From contig CAYPIY010000002.1 of NCBI GenBank assembly GCA_964410965.1, positions 248,001 through 312,000 of the forward strand: a stretch of 64,000 nt of DNA, in the 5' to 3' direction. Under the pieces are notes generated by a model. The model ran no database searches, had not been told where the DNA came from, and worked only from the letters and a program-made list of their open reading frames with translations. The stretch is from JBBIRG01 sp964410965. GTDB lineage: Bacteria; CLD3; SB21; JBBIRG01. The position numbers were made by a program, and so were the translations under genes. This document shows, one piece after another, positions 1-7,804 of the stretch. Positions within the stretch are counted from its first letter, which is position 1; the number at the start of each line of letters is the position of its first letter.

Positions 1-1474
1 AGCGGTCTGTCTGTTCAGCAATCAGCTTGAGATCGTTTTTCATCGGATGATTGTCCTGAACTTCTTCCAGCAGGATATTGCTGTACATGGTAATGATACC
101 GAGCGGATTGTTCAGTTCATGCGCGATGCCCGCGGAAAGCTGACCCATCGTCGCCAGTTTTTCGGACTGTTTCAGCGATTGCTGTGCGGTAGCAAGCTTG
201 TCGTTCGTCTCGTTCAGGGACTGGATGGACTTATGCAGTTTTTCGATCGTAAACGGCAGACACATTTCGTTTTCCGCATGGCCTTCGATGATCGCGACAG
301 CGTGTTCCCGGCAGGTGTCATAGCCACAGGCGCCGCAGTTCAGGTGATCTTCCGGCGATGTCTTTCCCATCGATTTCAGCGTGCTTTCAATCAGATCGGG
401 GGAAGGCAAGGGGATCCGGCGGTCAGCGGGCTCAAACGAACAGGACAGGTCGAGATCTTCAAACCGCTTCATGAATTGCTTCCAGGTCTCAACATTCATT
501 TCGTTCAGTTTTTCCCTGACGTAATTCCGGATCCTTGCCTTTTTTACATAGTGCAGTCCTTCCGTGTCCATGCCGGGTCCCATGATACAGCCTTCGCAGC
601 ACAGCAATTCAAGATGCAGCGAACGGTTCAGATGATCATTGAACTCCTTGATGGCTTCACGGAAGTTGATGCGGCCAGATGCTACAATCACGTCGGCCTC
701 ACAGATGTCGTCTGATTTATTGAGCGAATGCAGTTTGCCTCTCGTGACCGGAAAGATTGCCGCCTTGTGTCCTTTCGGTTCGTCGAAATCTGAAGGCTCA
801 ACTTTATCCGGGCTGATGTCCATTATCCGGAAGAACTTACGAATTTCCTTGAACGTCAGCACGGCGTCTATTTCCGTCGATTCAGATTTTTTGGCGATGC
901 AGGGACCAACGAAAGTCACTTTCGTGTCCTGGCCGTACAGCTTGCGGATCACGCGCGCGGTGGCGACCATTGGCGAAACAACGGGAGCTAAATGCTTCGT
1001 GAGTTCAGGATAATAATGCCGTACATAGTAAGCTATCGCCGGGCAGTCTGATGAGATGCTGTGATCGGTTCCGGTCTGTTCGAGTATGCGTCCGTATTCC
1101 CGTGCCACAAGATCGGCGCCGAAAGCGACTTCATGGATATGATCAAATCCGAGCTTGCGCAGCATAGCGACCAGAATGCGGTAATCGTCAAATTCGTGAA
1201 ATTCAGCGGGAAAACTGGGCGCGACGCATACAACGTTGACGCCGCCGGATTCCAGCATCAGCTGTACGTCCTGCGTGCAGTCAAGAAACACTTTCGCTTT
1301 CTGACTGCAGACGCGTGTGCAGTTCCCGCATCCGATACAGCGCGCCGAAATCACTTCCGCCTGGCCGTTGACGATGCGGATCGCGCGGACGGGGCATTCG
1401 CGGACGCAGGTGTAGCAAACCCGGCAGCGGTCTTTGACCGTAAATACCAGCTCGTTATGTAAACGCTTCGTCAT
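1..1474 (-). CDS. Hydrogenase-domain sensor histidine kinase (partial, C-terminus off the left edge)
   Basis: I read 491 codons in reverse from an ATG at 1474. Two [4Fe-4S] ferredoxin motifs lie at residues 17-56 (CRVCYTC, CIGCGNC). A shortened [FeFe]-hydrogenase H-cluster domain follows (about 80-310), then a PF04060-type Fe-S motif (C380, C383, C388, C405), a coiled linker and a HisKA box with His452 in GIAHELNNPL. The ATPase domain would lie beyond base 1. All four H-cluster cysteine ligands align (C144, C192, C292, C296), but the proton-relay cysteine that precedes the first is Asp143 (SSDCPAI against TSCCPGW in HydA next door). This fits sensory rather than catalytic hydrogenases. The start lies two bases after the hydA stop, so it is the last visible gene of the hydrogenase operon. 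The likely role, inferred, is to sense H2 or redox state and signal to the receiver encoded first in the operon. Confidence 0.9.
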   Translation of the reverse strand, partial: MTKRLHNELVFTVKDRCRVCYTCVRECPVRAIRIVNGQAEVISARCIGCGNCTRVCSQKAKVFLDCTQDVQLMLESGGVNVVCVAPSFPAEFHEFDDYRILVAMLRKLGFDHIHEVAFGADLVAREYGRILEQTGTDHSISSDCPAIAYYVRHYYPELTKHLAPVVSPMVATARVIRKLYGQDTKVTFVGPCIAKKSESTEIDAVLTFKEIRKFFRIMDISPDKVEPSDFDEPKGHKAAIFPVTRGKLHSLNKSDDICEADVIVASGRINFREAIKEFNDHLNRSLHLELLCCEGCIMGPGMDTEGLHYVKKARIRNYVREKLNEMNVETWKQFMKRFEDLDLSCSFEPADRRIPLPSPDLIESTLKSMGKTSPEDHLNCGACGYDTCREHAVAIIEGHAENEMCLPFTIEKLHKSIQSLNETNDKLATAQQSLKQSEKLATMGQLSAGIAHELNNPLGIITMYSNILLEEVQDNHPMKNDLKLIAEQTDR

Positions 1475-1476
1475 AA

Positions 1477-3201
1477 TTATAACAGAACTTCGCGTTTGGT
1501 GTAATGCGTATGAAGCAGTTCGTGGCTCGTATGGCCCAGCGGCTCGCCGAGAAATTCCTCGTACAGTTCCTTGATTTCCGGATTTTTATGGGAGACTTTA
1601 AGCGTTTCGCGTTCATCAATGTCGTAGAGCGATTTCATGCGGGCTTCCACGGCTTCTTCCTGCGATCCGATCCGCTGGCCCCCTCCGGCGATGCAACCGC
1701 CCGGACAGGCCATCACTTCAATGAAATGCAGGTCGTTGCGACCGTTGCGAAGTTCTTCGACGAGCTTGGCCGCGTTGGCCAGGCCGCTGACAACCGCTAC
1801 ACCGACTTCGGTATCGCCGATCTTCAGACGAGCTTCTTTCCGGCCTTTGAATCCCCGGAGTTCCGTGATGCGGAATTCCTTAAGTTCATTTCCGGTCAGC
1901 GCCTTGTAGGCTGTCCGCAGAGCCGCTTCCATGACGCCTCCTGTCGCACCGAATATTTTCCCGGCCGAACTGCGCACGCCGAGCGGCGAGTCCGTCAGTT
2001 CCGGTTGGATGGATTTCATGTCGATGCCGTACAGGCGGATCAGCTCGATCAGTTCGCGGGTGGTAATGACGATATCCACGTCCTTCACGCCGTTGCGGCC
2101 CATCGTATCCCGTTCCGACTCGAATTTCTTGGCCGTGCAGGGCATGATGGATACGGAGAAAATATTTTCCGGCGCAATATTGTCCTTCTTAGCGAAATAA
2201 CTCTTGATGACCGCGCCCATCATCTGCTGGGGTGATTTACAGGAAGATACGTTACCGAGGAAATCCGCAGCGAATTCTTCGGCGTATTTGACCCATCCCG
2301 GGCAGCAGCTGGTAAACATCGGCAGGGGCTTCCTTTTCGTGATACGGTCGATCAGTTCGGCAGATTCTTCCATGATGGTTAAATCGGCGGCAAATGTCGT
2401 ATCGAATACTTTTTTGAATCCGATCTTGCGAAGCGCGGTGTTGAGAATGCCGTTGATATCCGCGCCCGCGGGCATGCCGAATTCCTCGGCAATGGAAACA
2501 GAAATGGACGGCGCGTACTGCACCACAGGAATTTTATCCGTCTGCTGCAGGGCCGCCTGTACTAAGTGAACCTGGTTTCTCTCGGTCAGCGCGCCCGTGG
2601 GACACACCATGATGCATTGACCACAGTTGATACAGCTGGAAGTGTTCAGCCCGCGTTTCAGCGTCGTTCCGATCACGGTCTTGCTGCCGCGGTTCACATA
2701 ATCGATGCAGGCTACGCCCATGGTTTCCTCGCACACACGTACGCATCGCCCGCATAGAATGCATTTCTCCGGATCGCGGATGATGCTGGGACTGGAATGA
2801 TCGAGCGGAAAACTGTTTTTCTTCCCGCGGATGCGCCGTTCGATCACATGGTACTCCTTCGACAGGCTCTGCAGTTCACAGTTGTTGTTGCGCGCGCAGA
2901 ACAGGCAGTCGTCGGGATGGTTGGACAGCAGCAGCTCCACGATCGTTTTCCTGGCCTCGATCACGCGAGGCGAATGCGTGCGGATCTTCATTCCGGGCGA
3001 AACGGGAAAAGAGCACGCGGTGACTAATTTCGCGCCGCCTTCCAGTTCGACGACGCAGATACGGCACGCACCGGTCGGAATGAAATTTTTCATATGACAC
3101 AACGTCGGCACCTGGATGCCGTTCCTGTTCAGGGCGGTGAGGATCGTCTCGCCTTCTCTGGCTTCGAGGGATTTTCCGTTGACTTCAATGGGTATGTTCA
3201 T
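1477..3201 (-). CDS. hydA: [FeFe]-hydrogenase catalytic subunit HydA
   Basis: 574 residues that reduce protons or oxidise H2 at the H-cluster in the cytoplasm. The cofactor ligands can all be read: an N-terminal [2Fe-2S] domain (C35, C46, C49, C63), a His-Cys3 [4Fe-4S] site (H95, C99, C102, C108), two [4Fe-4S] sites (C147-C157 and C190-C200), then H-cluster motifs TSCCPGW (C299, C300), MPCTAKKFE (C355) and MACPGGCIAGGGQ (C499, C503). The numbering matches Clostridium pasteurianum CpI. The small-subunit-like tail (SLYDIDE, then HTSHELLHTHY) is fused at the C-terminus. HydB and HydC directly upstream point to the trimeric NAD(H)/ferredoxin bifurcating type (group A3, HndABCD-like). No maturase gene (hydE, hydF, hydG) is present in the window. 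Activity is very likely; the direction in the cell is unknown. Confidence 0.97.
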   Translation of the reverse strand: MNIPIEVNGKSLEAREGETILTALNRNGIQVPTLCHMKNFIPTGACRICVVELEGGAKLVTACSFPVSPGMKIRTHSPRVIEARKTIVELLLSNHPDDCLFCARNNNCELQSLSKEYHVIERRIRGKKNSFPLDHSSPSIIRDPEKCILCGRCVRVCEETMGVACIDYVNRGSKTVIGTTLKRGLNTSSCINCGQCIMVCPTGALTERNQVHLVQAALQQTDKIPVVQYAPSISVSIAEEFGMPAGADINGILNTALRKIGFKKVFDTTFAADLTIMEESAELIDRITKRKPLPMFTSCCPGWVKYAEEFAADFLGNVSSCKSPQQMMGAVIKSYFAKKDNIAPENIFSVSIMPCTAKKFESERDTMGRNGVKDVDIVITTRELIELIRLYGIDMKSIQPELTDSPLGVRSSAGKIFGATGGVMEAALRTAYKALTGNELKEFRITELRGFKGRKEARLKIGDTEVGVAVVSGLANAAKLVEELRNGRNDLHFIEVMACPGGCIAGGGQRIGSQEEAVEARMKSLYDIDERETLKVSHKNPEIKELYEEFLGEPLGHTSHELLHTHYTKREVLL

Positions 3202-3216
3202 AATCGTTTTCTTTAA

Positions 3217-5148
3217 TTAATTCATTTCGATCGCATTGAACTTGCAGGCTTCCATACAGGCGCCGCAGCCAATACATTTGTCTTCAATAATGAAATGCGG
3301 GGTTTTCTTCGATCCGATAATCGCGCTGACAGGGCATTTCCGCGAGCAGACCGTACATCCGGTGCAGGCATCGGCAAGGATTCGGAACTTACGAAGTTCC
3401 GTACAGACTTTCGCGGCGCATTTTCGCTCGAAGATATGCTCTTCGTATTCCTTACGGAACCAGCGCAGCGTGCTGAGCACCGGGTTCGGAGCTGACTGTC
3501 CAAGACCGCACAGCGAGGTGTCCTTGATCACATGGGCGAGTTTTTCAAGCTGCATGACGCCTTTCATGCGTTCCAGCGCCTGATTATCGCCGGCAACGGG
3601 TTTCTGCGTGATGCTCCCGAGGATTTCGAGCATGCGGCGAGTACCTTCACGGCAGGGAATGCATTTTCCGCAGGATTCGCGCTGGATGAAATCCATGAAG
3701 AATTTCGCAACGTCCACCATGCAGTTGTCCTCGTCCATGACCACGAGCCCGCCGGAACCCATCATAGCGCCCGCAGAAATCAGGGATTCGTAATCGATCT
3801 CGATATCGAGATTCGCTTCAGTGATACAACCGCCGGAAGGCCCGCCGATCTGCACCGCCTTGAATTTCTTGCCGTTCGCGATGCCGTCGGCGATATCGAA
3901 GAGAATTTCGCGGATGGTTGTTCCCATCGGAATTTCAACCAGCCCTGTGTTTTTGATCTTTCCGGACAGTGCGAACACTTTTGTGCCTTTGCTGGTTTTC
4001 GTTCCGATAGAGCTGAACCATTCCCAGCCTTTGTGCATGATTTCGGGCACGTTCGCGAGCGTCTCAACATTGTTGATGACAGTCGGCTTGCCGAACAATC
4101 CTTTGACGGGCGGGAACGGCGGCCTTGGTTTTGGCATGCCCCGCCGGCCTTCGATCGACGCCATCAATGCGGTTTCTTCGCCGCATACGAATGCTCCCGC
4201 ACCGGTCTTGATTTTCAGTTCGAAACCGAAAGCCTTGCCGAAAATGTTATTACCGAGCAGTCCGTATTTCTTCGCCTGTTGAATGGCGATTTTGAGACGC
4301 TTGATCGCGAGCGGGTATTCCGCGCGGATGTACACATATCCGACGGACGCGCCGATGCCGTACGCGGCAATCGCCATGCCTTCGATGAGCCGGTGCGGAT
4401 CGCCTTCGATGACCGCACGATCCATGAACGCGCCGGGATCGCCCTCGTCGGCGTTGCATATCAGGAATTTCTGGTCGGCATTCTGAACTAGGGCGAACTT
4501 CCATTTCTTTCCTGTGAGGAATCCGCCGCCGCCGCGTCCCCGCAGGCCGCTTTTATCAATCGAATCGCATACGGTTTCCGCCGTGCAGGTGTCGAGGACT
4601 TTTTTCAGTCCGGCGTAGCCGCCGTGAGCGATGTATTCCTCGATACTTTCGGGATTGATTTTACCGCATTGTTTCAGAACAACGCGTCGCTGTTTGGCGA
4701 AAAACGGATGGCGGCTGATATCTTCAACGCCGTCCCAGGATTGTTTGTCTGAATAATTGTATTGACCGAGAACGTCATTTTTGTCAGCGACGGATTCTTT
4801 CAGGCACCGTATCACGACTCCGGCTTTATCGCGGGTAACGTTTTTAAATGATATACGGTTTCGGCCGGGGATTTGAACGTCCACGATCGGTTCGGCGGTG
4901 CAGAGACCGATACACCCGACTTCGACAATCTCGGCGTCTATGACGTTTTGCCGGAGTTGTTCTTTGATGGCAATGATTGTTTCCGCGGCCCCGGCTCCGA
5001 GCCCGCAGGTTCCCGCGCCTACATAGATCAAGGGTTTGGGAACGTCGTCCTTACGGAACGCCTGAATCACTTTCATCGCTTCGTTATCGCCCGCGGCCTG
5101 GCCGCAGAGATGGGCCATCATCGCTTGGTGAATGTTTGTGTTATTCAT
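3217..5148 (-). CDS. hydB: Bifurcating hydrogenase NADH/flavin subunit HydB (NuoF-like)
   Basis: 643 residues. The N-terminal thioredoxin-like [2Fe-2S] domain shows C48, C79 and C83. A NuoF-type FMN and NAD(H) domain follows, with GLRGRGGGGF at about 201-210. Next is a [4Fe-4S] motif (SCGKCIPCREGTRRM), and two ferredoxin motifs close the protein (CTGCTVCSRKCPVSAI, CIGCGACMEACKFNAI). In this family HydB carries the FMN where electrons from H2 are split between NAD+ and ferredoxin. The ATG overlaps the hydC stop in an ATGA, and hydA begins 15 bases downstream, so the three are translationally linked. The added C-terminal ferredoxin module is typical of HydB/HndC and absent from respiratory NuoF, which excludes a complex I reading. 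Confidence 0.96.
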   Translation of the reverse strand: MNNTNIHQAMMAHLCGQAAGDNEAMKVIQAFRKDDVPKPLIYVGAGTCGLGAGAAETIIAIKEQLRQNVIDAEIVEVGCIGLCTAEPIVDVQIPGRNRISFKNVTRDKAGVVIRCLKESVADKNDVLGQYNYSDKQSWDGVEDISRHPFFAKQRRVVLKQCGKINPESIEEYIAHGGYAGLKKVLDTCTAETVCDSIDKSGLRGRGGGGFLTGKKWKFALVQNADQKFLICNADEGDPGAFMDRAVIEGDPHRLIEGMAIAAYGIGASVGYVYIRAEYPLAIKRLKIAIQQAKKYGLLGNNIFGKAFGFELKIKTGAGAFVCGEETALMASIEGRRGMPKPRPPFPPVKGLFGKPTVINNVETLANVPEIMHKGWEWFSSIGTKTSKGTKVFALSGKIKNTGLVEIPMGTTIREILFDIADGIANGKKFKAVQIGGPSGGCITEANLDIEIDYESLISAGAMMGSGGLVVMDEDNCMVDVAKFFMDFIQRESCGKCIPCREGTRRMLEILGSITQKPVAGDNQALERMKGVMQLEKLAHVIKDTSLCGLGQSAPNPVLSTLRWFRKEYEEHIFERKCAAKVCTELRKFRILADACTGCTVCSRKCPVSAIIGSKKTPHFIIEDKCIGCGACMEACKFNAIEMN

Positions 5149-5612
5149 AGGGCTTCTTTATTCCGGTATTGTTCGATAATGGTTTGAATTCCGGCCGCGG
5201 TGACGTTTCCGTGGAACGTGCCGTTGACGCTGATAACGGGCGCGAGTCCGCAGGCGCCGATGCAGGCTACGACTTCGATGCTGAAGAGCCCGTCGCGCGA
5301 GGTCTGGCCGGATTTGATCTTAAGCGCTTTTTCTATTTCCTGGAGCACCGTCAGCGAACCGAGTACATGACACGCTGTTCCGCGGCAAACCTGGATATGG
5401 TACCGGCCTTTCGGTTCAAACCGGAACTGGTTGTAGAACGTCGCCACACCGTAGATCTTGCTGGTCGGCACGTTCAGCCTCGCGCCGGTTTTGACGAGAG
5501 CTTCCTGAGATAAATATCCGTCGGCGTCCTGGATATCCTGCAAAACCGGAATAAGCTGGTCACGTCCCGCTCCGGGGTAAAGGTCGAGTATTTCATCAAT
5601 TTTTGTTTTCAT
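5145..5612 (-). CDS. hydC: Bifurcating hydrogenase [2Fe-2S] subunit HydC (NuoE-like)
   Basis: A thioredoxin-fold [2Fe-2S] protein of 155 residues. A helical N-terminal part (IDEILDLYPG, LIPVLQDIQDADGYL) is followed by cluster motifs CRGTACHVLGS and ACIGACGLAP. It relays electrons between the subunits of the HydABC trimer. I chose the ATG at 5612 because MKTKIDEIL matches how NuoE/HydC proteins begin. The frame is open to a GTG at 5645 (eleven extra residues), and neither start has a strong ribosome site. The last codons overlap the hydB start by four bases. The 110-base gap to the receiver gene upstream holds a CTCTGTG repeat. Confidence 0.94.
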   Translation of the reverse strand: MKTKIDEILDLYPGAGRDQLIPVLQDIQDADGYLSQEALVKTGARLNVPTSKIYGVATFYNQFRFEPKGRYHIQVCRGTACHVLGSLTVLQEIEKALKIKSGQTSRDGLFSIEVVACIGACGLAPVISVNGTFHGNVTAAGIQTIIEQYRNKEAL

Positions 5613-5656
5613 GATTTTAGTTTGTTTTGTTATCCCGTGACTCACACACCATTTTT

Positions 5657-5681
5657 CTCTGTGAACTCTGTGTGCTCTGTG
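5657..5681. repeat. Three-unit CTCTGTG repeat with 9-bp period
   Basis: CTCTGTG occurs at 5657-5663, 5666-5672 and 5675-5681, exactly nine bases apart, in the gap between the receiver gene and hydC. Similar short-period CTCTGTG strings are, from memory, dispersed between genes in many environmental bacterial genomes; only one copy is visible here. Confidence 0.6.
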
Positions 5682-5722
5682 GTTTTTAATTCCATAGATC
5701 TGTATCGCGGATAATTGGTTTT

Positions 5723-6217
5723 CTAATTCAGGGCGCGTTTGATTTCCGGGAGGATTTTCTTGCCATCCACCGGTTTTTTAATGAATCCGTCCACGGGAAA
5801 CCAGATGGATTGACCGTTTTCCGACAGGTAATCGATCCCGGCTTTTCCTGTATTGATGTCCCGGATCAGGATGACGTGCAGGTCTTTGAATCCCGGATTC
5901 TTGCGGAATTCATGAGCCATGGCCTGGACGTCGGGGCGGGTGGTCGGAAGGACGTCGATGGAAGTCTGCATCAGGATTGGAATGTCCCTGAGTTCCGGGT
6001 TATCGATAATTTCCTTGGCCATTTCGAATCCTTCATAATGCGTGGTCATCATCACGTCGAGGATCGCGAGGTCGGGTTTTTTCTCCCGGATTTTTTTCAT
6101 CCCTTCTTTTTTGTCATTCGCGGAAATGACGTCGTACCCTTCTTTTTTAAGAATGGTTTCGAGAATGGTGATGACATCGATGTCATCATCAACGAGGAGG
6201 ATTTGCTTCTTGTTCAT
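5723..6217 (-). CDS. Stand-alone receiver protein with an enlarged beta4-beta5 region
   Basis: 164 residues forming a CheY-like receiver with no output domain. The acidic pocket is D10-D12, the phosphorylation site Asp54 (AILDVMM), the switch position Thr85/Ser86 and the conserved lysine Lys148 (FIKKPV). About 62 residues separate the switch and the lysine, where a normal receiver has about 22-25, so roughly 40 residues are inserted (about 88-140, including TTRPDVQAMAHEF and HVILIRD). It is the first gene of the hydrogenase operon, with an AAAGGAC ribosome site and promoter upstream. The kinase at the far end of the same operon is the natural partner, by inference. With no DNA-binding domain it may act by protein contact. 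Confidence 0.88.
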   Translation of the reverse strand: MNKKQILLVDDDIDVITILETILKKEGYDVISANDKKEGMKKIREKKPDLAILDVMMTTHYEGFEMAKEIIDNPELRDIPILMQTSIDVLPTTRPDVQAMAHEFRKNPGFKDLHVILIRDINTGKAGIDYLSENGQSIWFPVDGFIKKPVDGKKILPEIKRALN

Positions 6218-6274
6218 TTTTTTGTCCTTTTTTTTTGTTAATGAATGTTGTTTAAAAGCAATTCATACACCCAC

Positions 6275-6303
6275 AAGATAAATGATACATTTCACATTGT
6301 CAA
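6275..6303 (-). promoter_or_regulatory. Sigma-70 promoter of the hydrogenase operon
   Basis: On the minus strand TTGACA (6303-6298) and TATCTT (6280-6275) are separated by exactly 17 bases. Transcription would begin near 6267, giving a leader of about 50 bases before the receiver gene. The -35 box sits within the inverted repeat at 6285-6321. Confidence 0.78.
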
Positions 6304-6321
6304 GCAAAATGTGAAATGTAT
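6285..6321. promoter_or_regulatory. Perfect 14-bp inverted repeat, likely operator
   Basis: ATACATTTCACATT (6285-6298) is the exact reverse complement of AATGTGAAATGTAT (6308-6321), with a nine-base centre. The arms cover the spacer and edge of the -35 box and the region just upstream, as expected for a dimeric regulator. No T-run follows, so a terminator is unlikely. The half-site orientation and spacing do not match CRP, FNR or Rex consensus sites that I know. Confidence 0.75.
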
Positions 6322-6576
6322 AACTAAGAATAATTCATAAACAACATAATAACAATAATATAAAGAAAACGATTTATTTTTATATTTGTGATATTAATAA
6401 TTTATTAATTGTTTAGCGTCTTACTAATTACATATAATACAAATAATAACAAATATTTATAACAAACTTAACTCAACGTCCTATAATATCTTGTTATTAA
6501 TGAATATATTCATGATCTCAATACAAATTTTTTTATTTTAATGGTTTCTGAAACACGGCACTCAATAAAAATACCT
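6322..6576. other. Very A+T-rich divergent intergenic region
   Basis: This is the main part of the 427-base gene-free stretch between the hydrogenase operon and the CsgG-like gene. I counted 36 G or C in bases 6321-6540, about 84% A+T. The heptamer ATAACAA recurs (near 6349, 6447 and 6459) and appears inverted as TTGTTAT near 6491. I see no RNA gene or coding frame. It probably contains upstream promoter elements and protein-binding sites. Confidence 0.6.
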
Positions 6577-6604
6577 TTGATTTTTTCATTTGTATCCATA
6601 CATT
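6577..6604 (+). promoter_or_regulatory. Possible promoter of the CsgG/PEGA pair
   Basis: TTGATT (6577-6582) and TACATT (6599-6604) are 16 bases apart, ending 40 bases before the first gene. The match is weak and lies in A+T-rich DNA where chance hits are common. Confidence 0.3.
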
Positions 6605-6644
6605 GTTGATAAATAAATCTGAATGTTTTGTGTACGGAGGTACC

Positions 6645-7736
6645 ATGAAAACTATAATCATGATTTTGTTTTTAAGTTTTTCCGTTTTTGCCCAGGATAA
6701 AACAACTGTCGCCCTGATTGACATTACCGTCAGCGATGACCTTCCAAAAAACATCGCTCCTTTACTTTCAAATCTCATCCGGCAGGAGTTTGTACGTTCC
6801 GATGTTTATGAAATCCTTGACCGGGGAAACATGGAGTCGATTCTGAAGGAACAGAATTTTTCAATGACGGATAACTGTAACAGTAAAGAATGCGCCGTTC
6901 AGGTAGGACAGCTGCTTGGGGTCGAAAAAATGCTTTTCGGTGATATGGGAGCGCTTGGAAAAAAAATTATCATCAACCTGCAGCTTGTGGACGTTTCAAC
7001 GGGAAAGATTGAAAAAATTGAAAATGAAAGCCATATCGGCGCCATTGAAGATATTGATGCCGTTGTGATCAGGCTGGCCAAAAAGATCTCAGGCGTTGCC
7101 GTCCGGGAAACCTCAGAAATCTCCTACCCGGTCTATATTACCTCCGAGCCTGAAGGAGCCGCGATCTATATCGGCGATGAACTCCGCGGAACAACCCCTG
7201 CAACCCTTGTGTTCTCCAACGCGGATCCTGTTAAAATTTACATCAAGGCGGAAAATTTCCAGGACTGGTTCCAGGAAGTTAAACCCAAAAAAGGAGAAAA
7301 GCTAATCCTTAACGCCAGGCTTCTGACAGGAATGACAGGAAAAACCACGGGCACTGCAGGCATGACACAGGATGAACTTAAAGTCCGTTATGAACTGTAT
7401 GATATGAAAAAGAAATCATCCGGTCTAGCAGGTACCTTATCCTTTCTCTGCGGATGGACGGGAGCCGGTCATTTTTACGCGAAATCCACAGGACGAGGTC
7501 TGATCATTTGCGGTACCGGAATTTTCGGATATTACTCGCTGATAAGGGCCGTAAAAGAACAGGAATCGCCCGCTTTGGGCGTCGGTTGCCTTCTGGGCGC
7601 ATGGTTCGCTGACGGAATCGGCGCACAATTCGCAATCAAATCGCATAATGAAAAACTGAAAAAAGAACTGAAAATCACTGCAGAACCCTACTATGACCTG
7701 AAAGGCGGCCAGTTGCGATTCTGCGTCCGTTTGTAA
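6645..7736 (+). CDS. CsgG-like secreted protein with PEGA domain and hydrophobic tail (paralog 1)
   Basis: 363 residues from the ATG at 6645, which has GGAGG eight bases upstream and begins a signal peptide (MKTIIMILFLSFSVFAQ). An upstream ATG at 6603 in the same frame would place this peptide inside the protein. The first domain (about 20-160) resembles the CsgG/HfaB-type periplasmic fold, with YEILDRGNMESIL and GQLLGVEKMLFG. A PEGA domain follows (about 160-235; EPEGAAIYIGDELRGTTP). The tail has glycine-rich hydrophobic segments (GAGHFYAKSTGRGLII, GIFGYYSLI), suggesting membrane insertion. The next gene is a close paralog with a different C-terminus. A role in envelope assembly or surface sensing is inference. 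Confidence 0.85.
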   Translation: MKTIIMILFLSFSVFAQDKTTVALIDITVSDDLPKNIAPLLSNLIRQEFVRSDVYEILDRGNMESILKEQNFSMTDNCNSKECAVQVGQLLGVEKMLFGDMGALGKKIIINLQLVDVSTGKIEKIENESHIGAIEDIDAVVIRLAKKISGVAVRETSEISYPVYITSEPEGAAIYIGDELRGTTPATLVFSNADPVKIYIKAENFQDWFQEVKPKKGEKLILNARLLTGMTGKTTGTAGMTQDELKVRYELYDMKKKSSGLAGTLSFLCGWTGAGHFYAKSTGRGLIICGTGIFGYYSLIRAVKEQESPALGVGCLLGAWFADGIGAQFAIKSHNEKLKKELKITAEPYYDLKGGQLRFCVRL

Positions 7737-7804
7737 TATTTTCTGAAAACAATCACCGGCCTTGTTCCGGTCGGTCTGATATCATAAAATAATAGAGGCG
7801 GGAC

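Noticed and set aside
3532..4491. A 319-codon open frame on the plus strand inside hydB
   Set aside because: It is antisense to a fully conserved hydB with all cofactor motifs, shows no family motif, and arises from biased third positions.
6285..6321. Reading the palindrome as a CRP, FNR or Rex site
   Set aside because: The half-sites point the wrong way for TGTGA-N6-TCACA, the spacing is nine bases, and TTGAT or TTGTGA cores are not at the expected places.
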